Assembly: GCF_022747945.1 (NCBI RefSeq)
Contig: NZ_JALDST010000001.1
Location: 4,588,001-4,652,000, forward strand
Direction of reading: 5' to 3'
Source of the DNA: Micromonospora sp. R77
GTDB taxonomy: Bacteria > Actinomycetota > Actinomycetes > Mycobacteriales > Micromonosporaceae
DNA: 64,000 bases
The position numbers and the translations under genes were made by a program. Numbering within the stretch: the stretch's first letter is position 1; each line of letters begins with the position of its first letter. Below are positions 53,655-61,636 of the stretch, piece after piece. The notes beneath the pieces were generated by a model. That model made no database searches and was not told where the DNA came from. It saw only the letters and a program-made list of their open reading frames with translations.

Positions 53655-54214
53655 TGTTCGAGAAGTTCACCGAGCCGGCCCGCCACGTCGTGCGGCACGC
53701 CCGGCACGAGGCGGTCGAGGGCCGGCGCAAGGTCGACACCGAGCACCTGCTGCTCGGCGTCCTCGCCGACGGCGACAACCTTGCCGTCCGGCTCCTCACC
53801 GACCTCGGCGTACGCCCCGACGACCTGCGGGCGGCCGTCGGGCGGCACGCGGGGCTGGGCGAGGCGGACGCCGCCGCGCTGCGGCAGATCGGCGTCGACC
53901 TGGCCGCCGTGGTGGCCCGGATCGAGGAGTCCTTCGGCCCCGACGCCCTGCGCGCCGCGCCGCCGCCCTGGCGCCGCTGGGGCCGGCGCCGTCCCGACGA
54001 CGGTGGTTCCTTCTCGCCCCGGGCGAAGAAGGTGCTGGAGCTCGCCCTGCGGGAGGCGCTCGGGCTGCGGCACCGCCACATCGGCACCGAGCACATCCTG
54101 CTCGGCCTGCTCCGCGAGGGGCACGGGGTGGCTGCGCTGGTCCTCGCGGAGGCGGGCGTCGACCTGGCCGACCTGCGCCGCCGGGTCGAGGCGGCGCTGC
54201 GCACCGCGGCCTGA
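53651..54214 (+). CDS. Clp N-terminal double-repeat protein (no ATPase)
   Basis: 187 residues with two Clp_N repeats: repeat 1 about 1-75 (MFEKFTEPARHVVRHARHEA, KVDTEHLLLGVLADGDN), repeat 2 about 115-185 (FSPRAKKVLELALREALGL, HIGTEHILLGLLREG). A linker rich in Pro/Arg joins them. There is no AAA+ domain. ClpN repeats recognise substrates or adaptors for ClpC; free-standing pairs may act as adaptor, competitor or sensor. It overlaps the HTH gene by 4 bp, so it probably modulates the same response. Confidence 0.88.
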   Translation: MMFEKFTEPARHVVRHARHEAVEGRRKVDTEHLLLGVLADGDNLAVRLLTDLGVRPDDLRAAVGRHAGLGEADAAALRQIGVDLAAVVARIEESFGPDALRAAPPPWRRWGRRRPDDGGSFSPRAKKVLELALREALGLRHRHIGTEHILLGLLREGHGVAALVLAEAGVDLADLRRRVEAALRTAA

Positions 54215-54368
54215 CCGGCGACCGGGTTCGACCACCGACCGAGGACGTGGGGTGCGGGATCACCGGACCGGGCCACTGCCGTGACCGATTCTGAAACCTT
54301 TCCCCGGTGCGCGCATCATCACCGCCGGCCGAGTCGCCGGACGGCCGGATTTGCCGCACACTGGCGCC

Positions 54369-55370
54369 GTGGAGAGCGGACAGGACAAGCCGACGTCAGG
54401 CGCCGGCGGGCTGCGCGCCGCCGTGGTGGTCAACCCGGTCAAGGTGGCCGATCTGGAGGAGTTCCGGCGGATCGTGGACGGCGCGCTGACCGCCGCCGGC
54501 TGGCCGGAACCGACCTGGTACGAGACCACCGTCGAGGACCCGGGGCGGGGCCAGACCGAGCAGGCCGTGGCGGCCGGCGCCGAGGTCGTGTTCGCCTGCG
54601 GCGGTGACGGCACCGTGATGGCCTGCGTCACCGCGCTGGCCGGCACCGACGTGGCGCTCGCCGTGCTGCCCCAGGGCACCGGCAACCTGCTCGCCGCCAA
54701 CCTGGGCCTCTCGAACGACCTGGCGGCGGGGCTGGAGGTCGCGGTCGAGCGCGGCCGGCGCCGACTCGACGTCGGGGTGGTCGACGACCAGTGCTTCGCG
54801 GTGATGGCGGGGATGGGCTTCGACGCCCAGATGCTCGACTCCACCTCCGAGACCACCAAGAAGCGGATCGGCTGGCCGGCCTACGTGGTGGGGGCGGCCA
54901 AGCACCTGCGGGACCGGCCGATGCGGGTCGCCATCAAGGTCGACGACCACCCACCGGTACGCCGCCGGGCCCGCTCCGTGCTGGTCGCCAACGTCGGCCG
55001 GCTGCAGGGCGGCGTACGACTGCTCACCGACGCCGAGCCCGACGACGGCTGGCTCGACGTCGCCGTGCTGACCCCGCGTACGCTGCGGCACTGGCTGGCG
55101 ATGGGCTGGGCGCTGATGCGCCGGCGCGGCAGCGTGCCCCGGATGGAGGTCTTCCGGGCCCGCACCGTGGAGATCACCAGCAACCGGGCGCAGCCCCGGC
55201 AGCTCGACGGTGACCTGATCGAGCCGGGCCGGGCGCTCCGGGCGGAGATCAAACCGCAGTCCCTCTGGCTCTGCGTGCCGCGTCCCGAGCAGCACCCCGA
55301 CCTGGCGGTGGACGCCGACGCTGCCGCGGAGCGAGGCGAGCGGCTGATCGAGGAGGCCCGCCGTGAGTAG
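54369..55370 (+). CDS. Diacylglycerol kinase-like lipid kinase
   Basis: 333 residues from GTG 54369; an upstream TTG at 54351 is in frame but less likely. The DAGK catalytic motif is FACGGDGTVMAC with LPQGTGNLLAANL following, and the N-terminal VVVNPVKVADLEEF is the nucleotide strand. It phosphorylates diacylglycerol or related lipids at the membrane face. The last 8 bp overlap the YihY gene, and a double-PAP2 phosphatase follows, giving kinase and phosphatase in one lipid operon. No ribosome site is visible. Confidence 0.9.
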   Translation: MESGQDKPTSGAGGLRAAVVVNPVKVADLEEFRRIVDGALTAAGWPEPTWYETTVEDPGRGQTEQAVAAGAEVVFACGGDGTVMACVTALAGTDVALAVLPQGTGNLLAANLGLSNDLAAGLEVAVERGRRRLDVGVVDDQCFAVMAGMGFDAQMLDSTSETTKKRIGWPAYVVGAAKHLRDRPMRVAIKVDDHPPVRRRARSVLVANVGRLQGGVRLLTDAEPDDGWLDVAVLTPRTLRHWLAMGWALMRRRGSVPRMEVFRARTVEITSNRAQPRQLDGDLIEPGRALRAEIKPQSLWLCVPRPEQHPDLAVDADAAAERGERLIEEARRE

Positions 55371-56364
55371 CACGCGCATCGTGCCGGAGACCCGGCTGAT
55401 GGCGCAGGAGGAGCTCTCCGCCGACGATGCCTGGCACACCCTGCGCCGGCACGGCGGCTGGCAACTGCTGCGGGACGCGTTCGTCCGGTTCCGCTACGGC
55501 GACGGGTTCAGCCACTCCCGCGCCTTCGCCCTCCAGCTCTGCCTGGCCGTGGTGCCGTTCATGATCGCCCTCACCGGTCTGATCAGTGACCTGGGCGTCG
55601 AGGAGGGCGGCCGGGTCGTCGCCGACACCGTCCTCGCGCTCACCCCCGGGCAGAGCGAGTCGGTGGTGCAGGAGCTGCTCGGCGACGGCGAGCGCACCGA
55701 ACGCGCCGGGGAGCTGGCGCTGACCCTCGGTCTGCTCACCGGGCTGGTCGCCCTGACCACCACCATGGCGCAGATCGAGCGGGGTGCCAACCGGATCTAC
55801 GGCGTCGAGCGGGACCGGCCCGCGCTGCCCAAGTACCTGCGCGCCGCGATCCTCGCGGTCACCGCCGGCGTGCCCGCGCTGACCGGGTTCCTGATCCTGG
55901 TCGGCGGCCGGGCGATGGGCGACTCGGTACGCCGGCACTACGAGTGGGGCGCCTTCGCCAACGCCGCCTGGGACGTGGTCCGCTGGCCGCTCAGCCTCGG
56001 GCTGACCGTGCTCGCCGTGGCGGTGCTCTTCCGGCACGCGCCCCGACGCAACCAGCCCAGCCTCTCCTGGCTCTTCTTCGGCGCCGGCATCGCCACCGTG
56101 CTCTGGTGGCTGGCCAGCCTGCTGCTCGCCGCGTACGTCAAGTTCAGCGGCGGTTTCGGGCAGACCTACGGTGCGTTGACCGGGATGATGGCGCTGCTGC
56201 TCTGGGCGAACCTGACCGGCATGGCGCTCTTCGGCGGGCTGGCCTTCGCCGCCCAGTTGGAGGCGATGCGGATCGGCGTCCAGGAGCCGGCGCAGCCGGA
56301 CCTGTGGGAGCCGGAGGCCGAACGCGAGGAGATGTACGACACCGGGGACATGACGTCTCTCTGA
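55363..56364 (+). CDS. YihY/virulence factor BrkB family membrane protein
   Basis: 333 residues, about six membrane helices. Family signature regions: FSHSRAFALQLCLAVVPFMIALTG near the N-terminus and YVKFSGGFGQTYGALTGMMALLLWANLTGMALF near the C-terminus. The exact function is unsettled; YihY proteins are linked to lipid transport or envelope stress. It starts at GTG 55363 inside the kinase gene. The C-terminal tail is acidic and cytosolic. Confidence 0.9.
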   Translation: MSSTRIVPETRLMAQEELSADDAWHTLRRHGGWQLLRDAFVRFRYGDGFSHSRAFALQLCLAVVPFMIALTGLISDLGVEEGGRVVADTVLALTPGQSESVVQELLGDGERTERAGELALTLGLLTGLVALTTTMAQIERGANRIYGVERDRPALPKYLRAAILAVTAGVPALTGFLILVGGRAMGDSVRRHYEWGAFANAAWDVVRWPLSLGLTVLAVAVLFRHAPRRNQPSLSWLFFGAGIATVLWWLASLLLAAYVKFSGGFGQTYGALTGMMALLLWANLTGMALFGGLAFAAQLEAMRIGVQEPAQPDLWEPEAEREEMYDTGDMTSL

Positions 56365-56443
56365 ACCGACGCGCGCGGTACGCGTGTACGCGGAGTCCGA
56401 ATCGGGTACAGCGCGCCTCGCCAGAGGACAAGGGAGGTGCGGA

Positions 56444-57934
56444 GTGACCGCGGTCAAGGAGACGACGCGACGGCCGCTGGGCCATTTCGCGGGGCGCAGC
56501 ATCGGCGGACTGCTCGCCGTCGCCGCAGCCGGCGTCGTGTTCGGCGTGCTGCTGATGCTCGTCCGGTTCAAGTGGGGCCCGCTCTATCACGCCGACCACG
56601 AGGCGGCCGAGTGGTTCAACGGCCTGGTCGCCCCGCACCACGCCCTGGTCACCGTGCTGACGGCGATCACCGACCTGGGTGGCCGGCCGGTGCTGATCTG
56701 GCTGGTCACCATCGCCGTGCTCGGCCTGCTGATCCGCCGCCAGTCCCGGCTGGCGGTCTATCTGATCATCACCGGGGTCGGCGGCCTGATCCTCGACCCG
56801 TCGCTCAAGGCGCTGGTCGGTCGGCTCCGGCCGGTGGTCGACGTGCCGATCACCCACGCTCCGGGCAACAGCTTCCCCAGCGGGCACGCGCTCGGCTCCT
56901 TCGTCGCGTACGGGGCGCTGCTGTTGGTGTTCCTGCCGGCCATGGCGCCCCGGTGGCGCAGGCCCGCCATCGCGATCGTGGGCGTGCTGGTCTTCCTGAT
57001 CGGGCTGACCCGGATCGCGCTGGGCGTGCACTTCGTCTCGGACGTGCTGGGCGGCTGGCTGCTCGGCGCGGTGTGGCTCGGCGTCACCGCGTACGCCTTC
57101 CGGCTGTGGCGGCGCGAGCGCGGCCGGCCGGTGCCTTCGATCACCGAGGGCCTGGAGCCGGAGGCGGGCGACGAGATCACCCCCGCGCCGGCCGAGGAGA
57201 AGGTGCTGGAGCACCCCCGCTCCTCCGTCGCGGAGCTGCTGGTCGGCTGGGTGATCGTCTTCGGCGCCCTGTACGCCTTCGGCATGTTCGTCAGCTATCA
57301 CGCCAAGGGCACCTTCTTCGCCACCCTCGACACCGAGGTGCCGCGCTGGTTCGCCGAGCGGCGCACCGACCAGCTCACCGAACTGAGCTGGTGGTGGAGC
57401 AAGTTCGGCGACACCCACGCGATCCTGCTGGTCTCGCTGGTCTTCTGCCCGATCGTGCTGGCGGTCTGGAAGCGCTGGCGGCCGGTGCTCTTCGTGGTGC
57501 TGGCGATGTTCGGCGAGCTGAGCCTCTTCCTCGCCTCCGCCCGGGTGGTGCAGCGGCCCCGCCCGCCGGTGGAGAACCTGGACGGCCACATGCCGACCTC
57601 GTCCTTCCCCTCCGGGCACATCGCGGCCACGATCTGCCTGTGGAGCGCCATCGCGATCATCGTGTTCGTCCGTACCGACCGCTGGTGGCGGTGGCTCTTC
57701 GTGGCGATGGCGGTGATCATGCCGGTGGGCGTGGCCACCTCGCGGATGTACCGGGGCATGCACCACCCCACCGACTTCATGGGCGCGATCCTGCTCAGCG
57801 CGCTCTGGATCAGCCTGCTCTACTGGGTGGTCCGGCCCAACGAGGACGTCCGGCGGGGCAACCGGCCGGCGATCGAGTCCGAGCAGGTGCCCGAGCTGGA
57901 CGACGAGCTGGCCAAGGCCGCCCGACCGGAGTGA
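56444..57934 (+). CDS. Membrane phosphatase with two PAP2 domains
   Basis: 496 residues, about twelve membrane helices, GTG 56444 behind AGGGAGGTG. The PAP2 triad is present twice. Domain 1: KALVGRLRP, SFPSGHALGS, RIALGVHFVSD. Domain 2: VVQRPRPP, SFPSGHIAAT, SRMYRGMHHPTD; its first motif is partly changed. The enzyme would dephosphorylate phosphatidate or polyprenyl-PP at the outer face, opposing the DAG kinase upstream. Tandem fusion of two complete PAP2 units is uncommon. Confidence 0.88.
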   Translation: MTAVKETTRRPLGHFAGRSIGGLLAVAAAGVVFGVLLMLVRFKWGPLYHADHEAAEWFNGLVAPHHALVTVLTAITDLGGRPVLIWLVTIAVLGLLIRRQSRLAVYLIITGVGGLILDPSLKALVGRLRPVVDVPITHAPGNSFPSGHALGSFVAYGALLLVFLPAMAPRWRRPAIAIVGVLVFLIGLTRIALGVHFVSDVLGGWLLGAVWLGVTAYAFRLWRRERGRPVPSITEGLEPEAGDEITPAPAEEKVLEHPRSSVAELLVGWVIVFGALYAFGMFVSYHAKGTFFATLDTEVPRWFAERRTDQLTELSWWWSKFGDTHAILLVSLVFCPIVLAVWKRWRPVLFVVLAMFGELSLFLASARVVQRPRPPVENLDGHMPTSSFPSGHIAATICLWSAIAIIVFVRTDRWWRWLFVAMAVIMPVGVATSRMYRGMHHPTDFMGAILLSALWISLLYWVVRPNEDVRRGNRPAIESEQVPELDDELAKAARPE

Positions 57935-57938
57935 CACC

Positions 57939-58742
57939 GTGCTGCGGGTGATGACCTGGAACATCCGCACCGGGGGCCGGGACCGGGGCGGGCCGGACCG
58001 GCTGGACCGGATCGTCGAGGTCGTCACCGGCCAGCGGCCGGACGTGCTGGCCCTGCAGGAGCTGCGCGGCTTCGACCGGGACGGGCTGTCGACCGAGGTG
58101 GCGGGCCGGGTGGGGATGCTGCCCCACCTGGCCCGCTCCTGTTTCGGGCAGCCGGTCGCGGTGCTGGTCCGTCCACCGCTGCGGGTGCTGTCCACCGACC
58201 GGGTACGCCGGCCGTTCCACCACGCCGCCGCGACCACCGTGGTCGCCACCTCGGGCGGCCCGTTGACCGTGGTCAGCGCCCACCTCAACCCGTACTCCGG
58301 TGGTCGACGGCGGATGGAGGCCGACTGGCTGGCGGCGGCGCTGCGCCGCCGGGGCGGCCCGCTGGCGCTGCTGGCCGGTGACCTGAACACCCTCGACCCG
58401 ACCGTGGACCACACCGCTCGGTTGGCCGGGCTGCCCGACCGCTACCGCCGCCGGCACCTGCGCCGGGACGGTCGTACCGTCGACACCCGCGCGGTGGCCC
58501 GGCTGCGCGCGGCCGGGCTGGTCGACCTGTGGGCGGCCACCGGGGCACCGGAGCCGGCCGGGCTCACCGTGCCGACCCGGCACGGCGGGGCGGAGTTCGC
58601 CGGGATGCGGCTGGACTACCTGCTCGGCACTCCGGCCCTGGCCGGGCGGGTGCGCGCGGTCCGGGTGGTGCGGGGCGGCGCGGCCGACACCGCCTCCGAC
58701 CACTACCCGGTGGTGGCCGAGCTGGCTCTCGACCCGGCCTGA
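57939..58742 (+). CDS. Endonuclease/exonuclease/phosphatase-fold hydrolase
   Basis: 267 residues, GTG start 4 bp after the PAP2 gene. EEP motifs in order: MTWNIRTGG, VLALQELRG (metal Glu), VVSAHLNPY, LLAGDLNT (Asp/Asn), RLDYLLGT and ASDHYPVVAE (catalytic Asp-His). No signal peptide is present, so it acts in the cytosol, most likely on a phosphodiester or phospholipid head group. Co-transcription with lipid genes supports the latter. It converges on the Sap-like gene with 7 bp between. Confidence 0.88.
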   Translation: MLRVMTWNIRTGGRDRGGPDRLDRIVEVVTGQRPDVLALQELRGFDRDGLSTEVAGRVGMLPHLARSCFGQPVAVLVRPPLRVLSTDRVRRPFHHAAATTVVATSGGPLTVVSAHLNPYSGGRRRMEADWLAAALRRRGGPLALLAGDLNTLDPTVDHTARLAGLPDRYRRRHLRRDGRTVDTRAVARLRAAGLVDLWAATGAPEPAGLTVPTRHGGAEFAGMRLDYLLGTPALAGRVRAVRVVRGGAADTASDHYPVVAELALDPA

Positions 58743-58749
58743 GCGCCGG

Positions 58750-59385
58750 TCAGGCCAGGTCGGACCCGACGATGGCCACGAAGATCAGGATGACCAGCTC
58801 GCTGATGACCCACGAGTGCGCGTTGGCCCAGTCGCGCACCTTCGGCAGCAGCCGCTCGGCGCGGCGGCCGAGCAGCACCAGCGCGAGCAGCGGCAGCGCC
58901 AGCAGCAGCACGGTGAGGACCACGAACGGCAGCAGGTGCCACCAGGGCTTGTCGTGCCCGGCCAGGCTGCCGGCGACCGAGGCCATGGTGACCTCGTCGC
59001 TGGGCATGGCGAGGAAGAGCAGCAGGCCGAGGACGAAGGCGAACGCCGGCCGCGGGTCCTCCAGCTTGCGCATCCAGCCCGGCGGCTGGTTTCGTCCGCG
59101 TCTGAGGAACGTGATCACCATGAGGACGAGCAGTAGCGCGAGCACGATCCAGTCGATGAGGTGCCGGCTGCCGCTGTCCTTCGTCCCGTTGCCGGCGGTG
59201 TGCCGGACCAGCCGGAAGACCCCGTACCAGACGGTCGACGCGACCAGGGTGCCCAGCGCGGCACCCACCAGATAGGTCACCGAGCTGCGGCGCGGGTCGC
59301 GGCTGGCGGCCAGGAAGATCGCGCTGACCACCTGCGGCCCGGCGACCATCACGAAGGCCAGCGGCAGCACGGTCAGCAGGTTCAT
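58750..59385 (-). CDS. Sap/GAP-family membrane protein
   Basis: 211 residues, six hydrophobic helices with the family start LLTVLPLAFVMVAGPQVVSAIFLA and a GAALGTLVASTVWYGV second helix. Sap (sulfolipid-1 addressing)/GAP proteins help export glycolipids in mycobacteria. A central cytosolic loop (RRGRNQPPGWMRKLEDPRPA) and a last helix ELVILIFVAIVGSDLA complete it. Lipid export would fit the neighbouring lipid operon. Confidence 0.8.
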   Translation of the reverse strand: MNLLTVLPLAFVMVAGPQVVSAIFLAASRDPRRSSVTYLVGAALGTLVASTVWYGVFRLVRHTAGNGTKDSGSRHLIDWIVLALLLVLMVITFLRRGRNQPPGWMRKLEDPRPAFAFVLGLLLFLAMPSDEVTMASVAGSLAGHDKPWWHLLPFVVLTVLLLALPLLALVLLGRRAERLLPKVRDWANAHSWVISELVILIFVAIVGSDLA

Positions 59386-59443
59386 GGCCTCATTCTGTTG
59401 CCGCCGTGGTGGGAGGGGGCCGGATCCGGCGGATCAGCGGCCG

Positions 59444-60295
59444 TCAGCCCCGGGTGGCGGCGAGCAGGTCGCGGATCGCGGCGGCGACCTGCGCCGGGGC
59501 GGTGGTGGCGACGTTGTGCGCGGCGGCCGGCACGGTCACCGTACGGGCGGCGGGGACGAGTCGGGCCGCCTGCGTACGCCAGGCCGGCGGGACGACGGTG
59601 TCCCGGGCGCCGGCCACCACCAGCGTCGGCGCGGTGACCCGGACCAGGTCGGCCTCGATGGCGTTGTGGACCGAGTGGGACAGCGAGGCGTACACCCGCC
59701 GGGGGCGGGCGTCGGCCACGTCGCGCAGCAGGATCGGGGCCTGCAACGGCGCTTCCCGCAGCGTGTCCACCAGCCAGCGGCCGAACTGGCCGCGCCGGGA
59801 CCGGGCCGCCGGGTCGCTGGTCGGACCGGCCAGCACCAGCGCGGTCACCAGGTCGGGCCGGTCGGCGGCGAGCCGGGCGGCGACCTCCGCGCCGAACGAG
59901 TGCCCGAGCAGGCAGACCGGCCCCGGCCGGTACGCGGCCAGCCACGCCGCCAGCCACGCGGCGAGCCCGGACACGTCGTACGCGGTGCCGGGGCGCTCGG
60001 TCAGGCCGAAGCCGGGCAGGTCCGGCACGTACACCGGATGGGTGGGCGCGAGCGCGACGGCGAGCGGGGTGAGATAGCGGTGCGATACGGCCAGGCCGTG
60101 CACCAGCACCACCGGTGGCGTGCCGGTGCCGGGGTCGGCCGACCGGCGGGTGTGCGTCCGCAGCCCGTCGACGAGCCGGAACTCGCTGGTGAGGCCGGCG
60201 GCGGGCCGAGGCGCCGCCAGGGCGAGCCGCAGCTCGGCCGGGCCGAACCGCCCCGGCGCGGAGACCGTGCCGGGGCGGGTCGAGGTCAGGCTCAC
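59444..60295 (-). CDS. Alpha/beta hydrolase
   Basis: 283 residues, GTG 60295 overlapping the stop of the F420 enzyme (GTGA). Fold motifs: VVLVHGLAVSHRY (oxyanion), nucleophile elbow LLGHSFGAE, acid AGARDTVVP, and His in VPAAAHNVATT. There is no signal peptide. The substrate is unknown; translational coupling to an F420-dependent oxidoreductase suggests a shared pathway, for example esters or carbonyl compounds. Confidence 0.88.
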   Translation of the reverse strand: MSLTSTRPGTVSAPGRFGPAELRLALAAPRPAAGLTSEFRLVDGLRTHTRRSADPGTGTPPVVLVHGLAVSHRYLTPLAVALAPTHPVYVPDLPGFGLTERPGTAYDVSGLAAWLAAWLAAYRPGPVCLLGHSFGAEVAARLAADRPDLVTALVLAGPTSDPAARSRRGQFGRWLVDTLREAPLQAPILLRDVADARPRRVYASLSHSVHNAIEADLVRVTAPTLVVAGARDTVVPPAWRTQAARLVPAARTVTVPAAAHNVATTAPAQVAAAIRDLLAATRG

Positions 60296-61254
60296 AGCTC
60301 GCGCAGCCGGGGCAGCAGCTCCTCCTGCGCCCAGTCCAGGAACATCGGCTGGCTGTCGCCGCCCACCTGGACCAGGGCCACATGGGTGAAGCCGGCGTCG
60401 ACGAACTTCTTGAACGCCTCCACGTGCCGGTCGACGTCCGGTCCGCAGGAGATGCCCTCGGCCACGTCCTCCTCCCGGACGAACTGGGTGGCGGCGGCGA
60501 AGGACTCCGGGCCGGGCAGGTCGGCGTTGACCTTCCAGCCCATGCCGAACCAGCGGAACTGGTCGTGCACGATCTTGCGGCACTCGGCCTCGTCGGGGCC
60601 GTAGCAGATCGCCACCTGGCCGTAGCGGGGCTGGCCGGCGCCGCCCGCGTCGTCGTACATCTGGATGATGTGCCGGTCGGGTTCGGTGGCGACGATGCCG
60701 TCGCCGTGCTCGGCGGCGAGGGTGGCGGACTGCCGGCCGGAGGCGGCGATCGCCATCGGCACCGGCTGTCCCGGCCGGTCCCAGACGTACGCGTCGGGCA
60801 CGTCGAAGTGGTTGCCGGAGAAGGTCAGCGTCTCGCCGTTGAGCAGCGGCCGGATGATCTGGAGCGCCTCCTCGAACATCTCGTGCCGCTGCTGCACGTG
60901 CGGCCAGCCGCCGACCACGTGCTCGTTGAGGTTCTCGCCCGCGCCCAGCCCGAGGGTGAACCGGCCGTCCGAGAGCACGCCGATGGTGCTGGCCTTCTGC
61001 GCCACCACGGCCGGGTGGTAGCGGCGGATCGGGCAGGTCACGAAGGACATCAGCTCGGCCCGGCTGGTGGCGTGGGCGACCGCGCCGAGCACCGACCAGG
61101 CGTACGGGGAGTGGCCCTGGGAGTCCAGCCACGGGTAGTAGTGGTCGGACATCACGAGTTGGTCGAAGCCGGCGGCCTCGGCGCGGACCGCGTAGTCGAC
61201 GAGCTGCTTCGGGCCCGCCTGCTCGCACATCAGGGTGTAGCCGACCTTGACCAT
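60292..61254 (-). CDS. F420-dependent LLM-class oxidoreductase
   Basis: 320 residues, a bacterial-luciferase-like TIM barrel of the F420-dependent glucose-6-phosphate dehydrogenase-like group: VGYTLMCEQAGPKQLVDYAV, FDQLVMSDHYYPWLDSQGHS, TCPIRRYHPAVVAQ, GLGAGENLNEHVVG. These motifs bind the F420 deazaflavin; the substrate cannot be read from sequence. It starts at ATG 61254 with GGAAGGAG and is followed by the coupled hydrolase gene. A DevR-box-like string (61358-61371) lies 104 bp upstream. Confidence 0.9.
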   Translation of the reverse strand: MVKVGYTLMCEQAGPKQLVDYAVRAEAAGFDQLVMSDHYYPWLDSQGHSPYAWSVLGAVAHATSRAELMSFVTCPIRRYHPAVVAQKASTIGVLSDGRFTLGLGAGENLNEHVVGGWPHVQQRHEMFEEALQIIRPLLNGETLTFSGNHFDVPDAYVWDRPGQPVPMAIAASGRQSATLAAEHGDGIVATEPDRHIIQMYDDAGGAGQPRYGQVAICYGPDEAECRKIVHDQFRWFGMGWKVNADLPGPESFAAATQFVREEDVAEGISCGPDVDRHVEAFKKFVDAGFTHVALVQVGGDSQPMFLDWAQEELLPRLREL

Positions 61255-61357
61255 GCTGGTTCTCCTTCCGGGCGGATCGTCACCGGTTACCCCGCCGCGG
61301 GGCGGTCAACCCTGGTGTCCACTTCCGGCGGCCGACCTCTTGACGGGACGGCCGATG

Positions 61358-61371
61358 CTGCCTAAGGTCCC
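61358..61371. promoter_or_regulatory. DevR-box-like motif F
   Basis: Reverse strand GGGACCTTAGGCAG; the first eight bases match motif B at the devR promoter. It lies upstream of the F420 oxidoreductase and may attach that gene to the DevR regulon. Confidence 0.4.
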
Positions 61372-61372
61372 G

Positions 61373-61383
61373 CTTAACCGGTT
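61373..61383. promoter_or_regulatory. CTTAACCGGTT site 1 (LacI-type half-palindrome)
   Basis: CTTAACCGGTT with palindromic core AACCGGTT, repeated 113 bp downstream. LacI-family sugar repressors of actinomycetes often bind such CG-centred sites. Confidence 0.55.
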
Positions 61384-61425
61384 CAGACCGGGGTGGCGAC
61401 ACATCCTGTGGTGGGGATGACCGCC

Positions 61426-61461
61426 CCTGTGGTGGCCCATGGCGACATGGGCCACCACAGG
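61426..61461. repeat. Perfect 15-bp inverted repeat (hairpin) in the GH5 promoter region
   Basis: CCTGTGGTGGCCCAT-GGCGAC-ATGGGCCACCACAGG, perfect arms, 6-nt loop. It lies between divergent genes, so it is not at a gene end; a role as cruciform, regulator site or mobile palindrome is possible. Confidence 0.85.
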
Positions 61462-61485
61462 TCGTTCCGGGGGACTGTTCGAAAA

Positions 61486-61523
61486 CTTAACCGGTTGCTT
61501 TCGAGGTTCCATCGCCCTACGCT
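61486..61523 (+). promoter_or_regulatory. GH5 promoter with overlapping CTTAACCGGTT site 2
   Basis: TTGCTT (61495-61500), 17-bp spacer, TACGCT (61518-61523) about 115 nt before the GH5 start. The second CTTAACCGGTT (61486-61496) overlaps the -35, a repression geometry. Confidence 0.55.
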
Positions 61524-61636
61524 GATGGCTGCGCCGCCGGGAGTCGGGCGGCGGCTGTCGGGCTGCAGCCGCCTTCCCCTGTCACACCACCGCACCCCCA
61601 CCTGGGCACGGGGGAGACCACTCCCTGAGGAAGGTC

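Larger units (their letters stand above)
61255..61636. other. 382-bp divergent intergenic region (F420 enzyme / GH5 enzyme)
   Basis: It holds a DevR-box-like motif, two CTTAACCGGTT sites, a 15-bp-arm hairpin and the GH5 promoter, each listed separately. A smaller CATCC...GGATG inverted repeat lies at about 61403-61420. No ORF is credible here. Confidence 0.6.
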
